From Candolleomyces eurysporus (Eukaryota; Basidiomycota; Agaricomycetes; Agaricales; Psathyrellaceae): 64,000 nucleotides of DNA. The position numbers and the translations under genes are program-made. The first letter of the stretch is position 1, and each line of letters opens with the position of its first letter. The notes below the pieces were generated by a model, which searched no databases, was not told the origin of the DNA, and was given only the letters and a program-made list of their open reading frames with translations. Below are positions 57,127 through 64,000 of the stretch, piece by piece. The DNA lies in assembly GCA_027579435.1 (NCBI GenBank), contig JANBPK010001059.1, positions 25,993 through 89,992 on the forward strand, written 5' to 3'.

Positions 57127-59409
57127 ATGCGCACTCGGGCTTCCGAAAAAAGGGACAAAACTGTATTGCTCGACCCCAAATTTGATGAACAGAAGCAGCT
57201 CGTTCTGTCGGAGCTCGGAGGAGTGATCAGCCTTGACAACGATACTTTCATCCGTTCGCTTTATCATCGTACTGCACCTGAATCGGCAATCGACACTTTC
57301 CTCAAGAAGTCGCGTTTCTATAGCGTGACGCAGCGTCGTTGGAAGCTACCACGCAGCTGTGCCAAACTACTTAATGACGATTTCCACAACCCATTCCTCA
57401 ACATCTTCTCATCAATTTTGAAGCATTTTTGGAGGGACTCTGCTGCTCAGGGGACTCGTGAGGTGGTCGACACGCACGCGACTGACCTGCGGCATCGTGA
57501 GGTAACTTCCGTCATTCATCACTCGCGCCCGAGCCTTGTGATCAAGGCTGAAGGTCCGTCTTTCCAGAGTCCGTACACAACACCCATGGATAAGCAGCAT
57601 AAAGCTGGATACTCCAACATTGCTGCCTGCATCGATGTCCAGGTGGACGGGAATGAGTTGCCGATCTCTGATCAGTTGGTGCGCGTCGCAATCTATGCTA
57701 GGTAGGTCAAGACATTCTCTGGCTGCTTTAAGAGTACTTATATCCTGTTTGACATTAGGCAACTATTCATACATCAACCCAACCGACGGTTTGTTCGCAC
57801 CCTTGTTCTCAGCGAACAACACGTTCGTCTTTTCCACTTCGACCGCAGCGGCGTTCAATACACGCAACTGTTGAACTTCCACCAGAACCCCCACACCTTT
57901 GTACGAGTTGTTCTTGGCCTTAGCTCTCCCGACGAATCTGATATCGGTCTCGACGACAGCATTCAGTGGACAATGCGGGATGGACGGAAAGTCAGCGGGA
58001 CGTTGACCACTCGTGGCGCCAACAACGAGGACATCACCTACCGTCTGGCGGCGATTCAACCATTTTTCTCCAATGGCAATATACGTGGTCGCTCTACTGT
58101 TTGCTGGAGTGTACGCGATCCAACCACAGACGAAGAGCTCATCGTCAAGGACTCGTGGAGGTCCGAAGAACGACTCTCCGAACACATTTTCCTCCACGAC
58201 GCTGTTGGCGTCCCAGGTGTTGTTCAGATGGTCAACTGCGAGCCAGATCGTTGCGACACTAGATCTATGCGAGGATTTGGTGATGCTTTGCCTGCAAATT
58301 TCTGCAACCGAATCGAAACCCGCATCGTGATGAAGGCATATGGGAAGCCCGTCAAGAAATACACGTCCGCGAAGCAGCTCATCTGTGCTCTTCGAGATGC
58401 TATCGCTGGTATGTAAGTCTCAGCCCTGCACTGTTCATCAGGAGCTCATCAAATCCCAAACTAGGTCATATGGAACTATATAAAAAAGGGACGATCCATC
58501 GAGATGTATCTCCCTATAATGTCTTGTTAGGGAAGCCCGGCGCTGAGCCAGGCGCCCGCGGTATTCTGATCGACTTCGATATTGCCATCCGACGCAACTT
58601 GAACAAGCTCGCGGATTGTCAAATGGTAAGTTCCGCGTTCCGCTCTCTATTCTTGCCAGCATACCAATCGCAAAAATTTCGTATAGGGTACACGCTTGTA
58701 TCAGTCGGTTGCCGTCCTGAAAAGCTGTATCGCGGCTCACCCCTTTCCTCACGACCATTTGGACGATTTGGAGTCCTTCCTATACATCCTTGTCCACATT
58801 ATGTGGACGCATGACTCAAACGGTGTTGCTCACTCCGACCACGATATGCTCTCGCGATGGAATCAACATAGTGACGACTGCTCCATGGCGGCAACCCTTA
58901 AGGGGTCCTACCTCACAACAGGCCATGTCCCAATGGAAATTGAGGATCACTGGCCAAGTCCCTGTATCGATCTCGTCATTGCTTGTAACACATTCTTCAA
59001 CCCCCTCATGCGAAAAAAAGTAGAGCTCTCTCAATTCTCGCCGGCTTACAAAAGACGCAGGGACAACATCTTCACCGCCAACGCCATTCAGCACTACACG
59101 CACGTCCTGCAACTCTTCGACACGGCCATTGAAGCATTAGATAGGCCCGATACTTGGCGGGTTTTAGGCCCCTTTTCCGATGACGATAGCTCGGACGAAT
59201 CGAGTTCGCCCTGTGCTCTACCATCCCGGGCCGTCGCTGAGCCAGCTTTTAGCCTTCTGAATCCTCATCTTAGCCCTCTGAAGAGGGCCTCAGACGATTA
59301 CCCAGATGACCAACCTCAAGCCAAACGTTCCAATTCCCTTAGTGATTACAACCTCGTAGCACCCCTTCCTCGACACGGCCGTCGAAGTCGTGCGCCAAGT
59401 CCCACATAG
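57127..59409 (+). CDS. FunK1 fungal-type protein kinase (K8), intact
   Basis: Exons 57127-57701, 57759-58408, 58465-58625, 58687-59409 (575, 650, 161, 723 nt; 702 residues). N-terminus MRTRASEKRDKTVLLDPKFD, then SLYHRTAPESAIDTFLKKSR and RPSLVIKAEGPSFQSPYTTP. The kinase core has HQPNRRFVRTLVLSEQHVRL, EELIVKDSWRSEERLSEHIF, YTSAKQLICALRDAIAG, catalytic loop HRDVSPYNVLLGKPG, LIDFDIAIRRN (DFD), GTRLYQSVAVLKS and HDHLDDLESFLYILVH. The tail ends with LKRASDDYPDDQPQAKRSN. All splice sites are GT-AG and there are no breaks. It is the closest intact paralog of K3 and of broken K5. The substrate is unknown, and FunK1 kinases are generally linked to multicellular development. Confidence 0.94.
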
Positions 59410-60609
59410 TTTCAATTTCACGCTCATGGCCCAATTTCGCCTGTGCATCTGCGTCGTTTTGTGTATCGTAGACCCTTCGATACTACAAAACAAATAGTAC
59501 TACATCAATGTATATTACCACTAGACTAGATAGTACTCAGTTGGAATATTCAACGTTAAACGGTTTGACGCATGATGCGTGAATCAGACCGAGACCACAG
59601 CTTGAAATAATGCGTTATGGAAGAGAAAAGGATTTCAGTCTAAACATGCGTTCACAGTTTCACTCAGCCAACAATTCCTGGAACTGCCACAAACTGCATA
59701 TGCAGGTTATGCAACTGCAAGCCGCCCTTCAAGCTTCAAGTTTGAGTCTACACTTAGTACAAGACGACTCGGGGTACAACCCTTCCTGGGCTTTGTGTCG
59801 TCATTGCAAGGGCCACAATGGAATCATGGTGCCTCGGCAATTGTCGAAATGCATCCGGTCACCACTTTCGTTGGACGCAAGTATAATTCGAATGCAGCAC
59901 TTTGACAGTGGACGATTGATTACCTGTCTGTCGACTCCGAGAGATACTCTGCCCCGGAAGGCCACTCCCCTTCGATTTTGATATTCTCAAGGACAGGTCG
60001 CTTCCATCTCACACGTCTTCCGTGTCCGAAGAGGGGAAATATGACTAAGAGAGTCAGGGGTGTTCAGAGAAAGCAACCAAGTCTAACTTGGATCTCCGCA
60101 CCCAGAAGGCGATTCTGACTACTTTTCCGTCTCGCTGCCCCTCCTTCCCAAGCTACTATCAGGTCCGAGTGCTACATCCACTCCGAGCCAATTACATGCT
60201 AATTTTTTAAGATGCTACGGTGCTTGTAACAGCTAAGTGTATCCTCAATTCCCGACATATCTCGTCCAATTCACTCGTATCTGTTTTGAAGCAATTAGTA
60301 TTACGTTGGCTTTGTTTTTGTTGCGTAATTGGGACGACTCAATTCAAGGCTGAGCACGGACCGTATACTGATCGAAAGGTTTATGGAGTCTTGTACGGAG
60401 ACGAGATGCTCAGTGATATCCTCCGACGACTAAAGTTGAAATATATTACAGACACGACAATGACGTACATCAAACGAGCACTGGCAACATGGAATAGAAG
60501 CTTAACGCCTCAGAGATATTCCGACTGGGTGTTAGAGCTGAAGCGGAATACGTGATACTGCAGACACGGTAATACGAGAGGTACACCAAACCAACGACTG
60601 CAATGTGAA
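59410..60609. other. Spacer with the 3' flank of K9
   Basis: No gene recognised. Roughly 60130-60330 is the diverged duplicate of 55310-55520 (see that region). Open frames in 60220-60555 lack a family signature. Confidence 0.4.
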
Positions 60610-61506
60610 CTACTCCGCATGTAAGATGTCAGGCTGCACAGATTGGTCCTCTTCCGGGTTTTGGTCGACCTTGCCCGTGAGGGGCGACGGTTGATGACCC
60701 TTGTAGGCCCGCTTAGTCCAAGGTTTAGGAGTACGAAGCTTGATGTACAAATGATTCTTGCGAGTTGGAGTCTGAGGAAGTCCCGTGAAAGGACTACTAT
60801 CACGCTTGGCCTCCCGCTGATCGTCTGGATAGTCTTCAGAGCGTCTCTTCAAGAAGCTTCTGCCAGCATCCTCTGGAATCCCCGAAAGATCGTGTTCCGG
60901 ACTGGTGAATGGCAATGAGAGAGGAGCTTCGTGCACATGGACTACAGGGCTACTTGATGGGTCTCCTGAGACCGGGTTGGTGTTAGAGCCTCCGGGAGTA
61001 ACGGAATCTGGACTAGAAGGTGGAATCACGTCACTGTCGCTTTCGATTTTCTCAATTGCAGTGTCGAAAAGGCCGAGTACGGTCTGATAATGCTCCCAGA
61101 CCTGGAGCATCAGTTCGTTCAGAGCGTCCGCCCTGATACCTGGCTTTTGGTTGGCAAGCTTCATCTTTTGCGAATTCAATTTGAAAAGCCAAAGCTTGTA
61201 GGCCAAAAGAAGCTCGATACAGGAGGGTGGCCAAGTCTTACAAACACCAGAGCTAATGTCGAGGTAGCGTCGGCTAAGGTAAGCCTCTTTGTCGGATGCT
61301 TCGCTCTTGTTGGACATCAAGGTCCACTTTTGCAGCATTGACAAATCGAAGGGGGTACGAGCAGTGCCGGTGTGGTCATAGTTGAACATGACGTGTGTGA
61401 GCACATAGACAAATGACTCTAGGTCATCTAGATGGCTGTGTGCAAGCGGGTACGGAAAAGATTTCCCTCTACGAAGAACTGCGATTGAACGATAAATTTC
61501 AGTTGT
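60610..61506 (-). pseudogene. FunK1 orphan last exon (K9)
   Basis: One uninterrupted frame equals FunK1 exon 4. It starts after a CTTAAG acceptor with TTEIYRSIAVLRRGKSFPYP and AHSHLDDLESFVYVLTHVMF, then TWPPSCIELLLAYKLWLFKL, GLFDTAIEKIESDSDV and the tail FLKRRSEDYPDDQREAKRDS, stopping at 60610. No exons 1-3 (N-lobe, catalytic loop) lie upstream, so it cannot encode a kinase unless spliced to sequence I did not identify. The frame has stayed open over about 300 codons, which is notable. It could be recently truncated or used as a stand-alone C-terminal domain. Confidence 0.75.
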
Positions 61507-61754
61507 CTTAAGAGACAGAGTTGAAATCAGTCATCAGCGGTTATCGGGGTAGGCGTTGATAGCCAGGGTGCACCAAACAAGTGTCACCGGTTGCACAGAA
61601 CAGATGCAACAGGTTGCTCTTTTCATGATAGTAGGGCGCGTGAGCTCATTTCCAGGTACATTGAATAGATATGTACACTATTAATAGTACAATGTGTGCG
61701 TTGAGTTTAGAAGTCAATTAGATTGTCCGGGGAGGTGCACCGAAGGTCCTTTTA

Positions 61755-61880
61755 CCTTCCAACACTAGAAAGAGAGGAAGATGGAAGGTAGAAATCCCTT
61801 CCAACACAACAAAGAGAAGAAGATGGAAGGTAGNANTNCCTTCCAANACAACAAAGAGAGGAAGATGGAAGGTGTTTCTA
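61755..61880. repeat. Three-copy 42-bp tandem repeat with internal dyads
   Basis: Units start at 61755, 61797 and 61839 with CCTTCCAACAC and end ATGGAAGGT, so each unit can fold on itself (CCTTCCA with TGGAAGG). Four undetermined bases (61834, 61836, 61838, 61847) show that the assembly was unresolved here. A related inverted motif (CACCTTCCGTGTTGG) follows at about 61899. Confidence 0.8.
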
Positions 61881-62119
61881 CCTAGGGTGGCTCCTCTCAC
61901 CTTCCGTGTTGGGGCTGGAAGCCTGAGCAAGATGTGACGTTGAGTTTGGCAACTCCTGTATTTTTTTCTTACTTCGCATTTCATATGTCATATTTCGGAC
62001 ATCCGTTCAGTGCTTTGCCATTTTTGATCAAGCAGATATGGTGCATAGGTCAGAATCCTTCAGTAACGGAGCAGCAGAAATCATTGAATACCAAAGAAGT
62101 TTTATATACATCAGCTATT

Positions 62120-64000
62120 CTACTCGTTGTCTAAGTTAAGCTCTGACAGGCGCTTAAGGGAACTAGGAGATCGCACGTTGCTGTGATCGGAATCACTGGC
62201 GCTGTCACTGTAGAGGACCCCAGGATCGATATCATGGTCGTTCTCGCTGTCCTCCTCCCTACCCTTACCCTTACCCTTATCCCTGTAGCCAGCTGTAAAC
62301 CCACCAATATCGGGTAGGGAGGGCGGGCCCTTGCCCTTTTCAAGCGTGTCCTCCTTCCCCTCATCCGAAATCTCCACATACTCGAGACGCCGCTTCGAGG
62401 GTCCAGGCCGCTCCTTCGTAGTCTCGGGAGCTTTTCCCTGATCAACCCGGGCAAGCATAATGTCGACCCATTGCAGCGTTCGAGACTCGGCAGAAACCCA
62501 GGTATCTTGAGTGTCGTATTGATACAGGAAGTCCAGTTTGACGTCGAGGTGACTGAGGATGCTGCACAGATAGAGGCGATCGCGCGGTCTCAGTGGGGAA
62601 GCAAGGTGATCGGTCGCAGAAGTCGAAGGGGATATGATCGTTGTACGCTTCCAGAAAGAGAAATCGACAAGGACTTCGTTTAGAGCACAGCCGCAGTGCA
62701 ACATCCGAATCCCGTCCTTCGAGACAGGAAAGAACTTGAGAACCCTCTTGAGGGTAAAGTTTGGGTTGTAAGAATTCGGCTTCGGAGGCTTGACATTCCC
62801 CTCAGCGTCAACACGCAGTGGGCGATCGAGATAGCTCGTGTCTTTGAGGCCCTTTTTTGACTTCGTTGGTGGATATGCGATGCCGGTCACCTTTTGGCCT
62901 GATTTAGGGTTGAAATCGTTGACCGCGGTAAGGTTGGTGATGGAATGATAAGGGCACATGGTCCGGCCATTGTTGAGGATGAAGGACGATGCTGCAAGCT
63001 TCATTGAATGGGATGCGGCCTCTGGAAGGACTGGCTGCCCACGTCTGACCCAGGTGCGCGTACTGTGGCCAAGAGGTAGATTGTACTTGATAAAATTCTT
63101 GTAATCCTCCCTAGCGTCGTCTACATGATTTCGAATGATCAGGAACGGTGAAAATAGGATGGAAACGAAGTCTTACCATGAACAACACCTCTTTGATCAT
63201 CGGAGAGGTTGGCATAGATGTCAGGGTGGTGATTCGATTTGGATTTGGCTGGTACGGCGCCATCGTTGGCCACCTCCTCCTTGTCGCTGCTGTCGTCCTA
63301 AACGACAATGAGTGAAAAGTAAAACGGGACACGTCAAATCATCACGTACCAAGGTCAGCATTCCCTCCGTTTCAGCGGGATCACGGACAGCGCTTGAGGG
63401 CTTGGAGATTTGAGACTTCTTGGTGTTCTTCCTCTCTTGCTTGATTTTGAGGGGGGCAGGTATACGTTGACGCGGTTTCGGAGGTTTGGGGGGGGTCCAC
63501 CTCCTCGTCACTGCTATTGTCCTATTCAACGATAAGCAATAATAAGTCAATGAAAAAGGGACAGATCAATGAATCACGTACCAAAATCAGCATCCCCTCC
63601 ATATCGGTGGGATTACGAACAGTGCTCGAGCAATCGGTGAGATTACGAACAGTCTTCGAGCGCTTGCGTTGACGTGGTTTCGGAGATTTGGGGATCATCT
63701 CCTCAACGTCTGAGCCAGGTGGAGATATGATCACCTTACGTCGACGTGGTTTCGTAGGTTTGGGGATCTCGTCAACGTCTGAGTCGGGTCCAGTCTTGAT
63801 CCCCTGTTTTCCTTCAGGGACGGGATGTTGAGGCAGTTGGGGAAGGTCAAGGGGCACAGGCGACTTGGGAGGGTCAAGGACGGGCGGTAGAGGCGGTTGG
63901 GGACGGTCGAGGGGTACAGGTGACTTGGAAGGGTCGGGCACAGGTTGTTGAGGTAACTGGGAAAGGTTGAACAGCACGGGCGTGGCAGGGTCAGGGATCG
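62120..64000 (-). CDS. Uncharacterised protein, 3' part; runs off the window
   Basis: Minus-strand gene whose 5' end lies beyond 64000. Exons by eye: beyond 64000 to 63582, 63521-63350, 63297-63177, 63120-62120. The N-terminal visible part has Pro-rich 20-residue repeats (SKSPVPLDRPQ, PKSPVPLDLPQ), then basic/acidic sequence (KPRRRKVIISPPGSDVEE, KPRQRKRSKTVRN). The first two visible exons end almost alike (SSTVRNPTDMEGMLIL and SSAVRDPAETEGMLTL) and are followed by similar introns starting GTACGTGAT, a sign of exon duplication. A G8 run (63488-63495, plus strand) shifts the second exon by one base. The last exon carries the only globular-looking part (HSTRTWVRRGQPVLPEAASH, MKLAASSFILNNGRTMCPYH, VLKFFPVSKDGIRMLHCGCA, DRLYLCSILSHLDVKLDFLY), then an acidic Ser-rich tail. 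Family not recognised. Confidence 0.6.

Noticed and set aside
61755..61880. CRISPR-like array
   Set aside because: Tandem units abut directly without unique spacers, and the genome is eukaryotic. It is a simple tandem repeat.
62131..62454. Second minus-strand frame with Arg-rich sequence inside the last gene
   Set aside because: Alternative frame of the exon 63120-62120, which has the better codon pattern and continues through the globular-looking part.

Overview
The window is nuclear DNA of a filamentous basidiomycete, almost certainly an agaricomycete. Nearly every gene carries short GT-AG introns of about 40-90 nt. The gene families are typical of mushroom-forming fungi: FunK1 fungal-type kinases, NACHT NTPases of the NWD type, UstYa-like (DUF3328) proteins, a DUF6534 seven-helix membrane protein, an F-box protein and a HUA1-like zinc-ribbon protein. 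No organelle, viral or prokaryotic sequence was recognised.

Layout. 0.9-4.1 kb: a DUF6534 membrane protein, then two identical tRNA-Ile(AAT) genes. 5.3-7.6 kb: a FunK1 kinase (K1). 9.6-13.5 kb: a small cluster of two UstYa-like proteins, a conserved single-pass membrane protein and a small secreted Cys-containing protein. 15.4-26.5 kb: a FunK1 graveyard and nursery, with one tail fragment, a pseudogene (K2), an intact kinase (K3), a divergently transcribed probable pseudokinase (K4), a pseudogene split by a 280-bp CACTG-ended MITE (K5) and an N-terminal relic (K6). 28.2-54.7 kb: an intact F-box gene, five head-to-tail NACHT NTPase genes on the minus strand, and an intact HUA1-like gene. The spaces between the NACHT genes hold decayed copies of HUA1-like 3' parts and, in most units, F-box 3' parts, so the array looks built by repeated unequal duplication of an F-box/NACHT/HUA1 neighbourhood. 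One spacer carries a roughly 690-bp hAT-like inverted-repeat element. 55.7-61.5 kb: an intact FunK1 kinase (K8) flanked by two related orphan last exons of a FunK1 gene (K7, K9). K7 is broken by a 321-bp solo LTR. 61.7-61.9 kb: a 42-bp tandem repeat. 62.1-64.0 kb: the 3' part of a low-complexity gene of unknown function with a duplicated exon.

The window mixes two rapidly evolving families, FunK1 kinases and NACHT STAND NTPases, both thought to act in fungal signalling or self/non-self responses, with transposon insertions and single-base homopolymer disruptions. The most interesting points are the five-gene NACHT array, whose proteins differ mainly in the N-terminal linker and in one length-variable loop, the FunK1 pseudokinase, and two transposon insertions whose empty sites can be read from paralogs in the same window. 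Splice sites and exon phases were worked out by eye. Paralogs with matching exon lengths (575/650/161 nt in FunK1, 251 and 84 nt in NACHT genes) support them.
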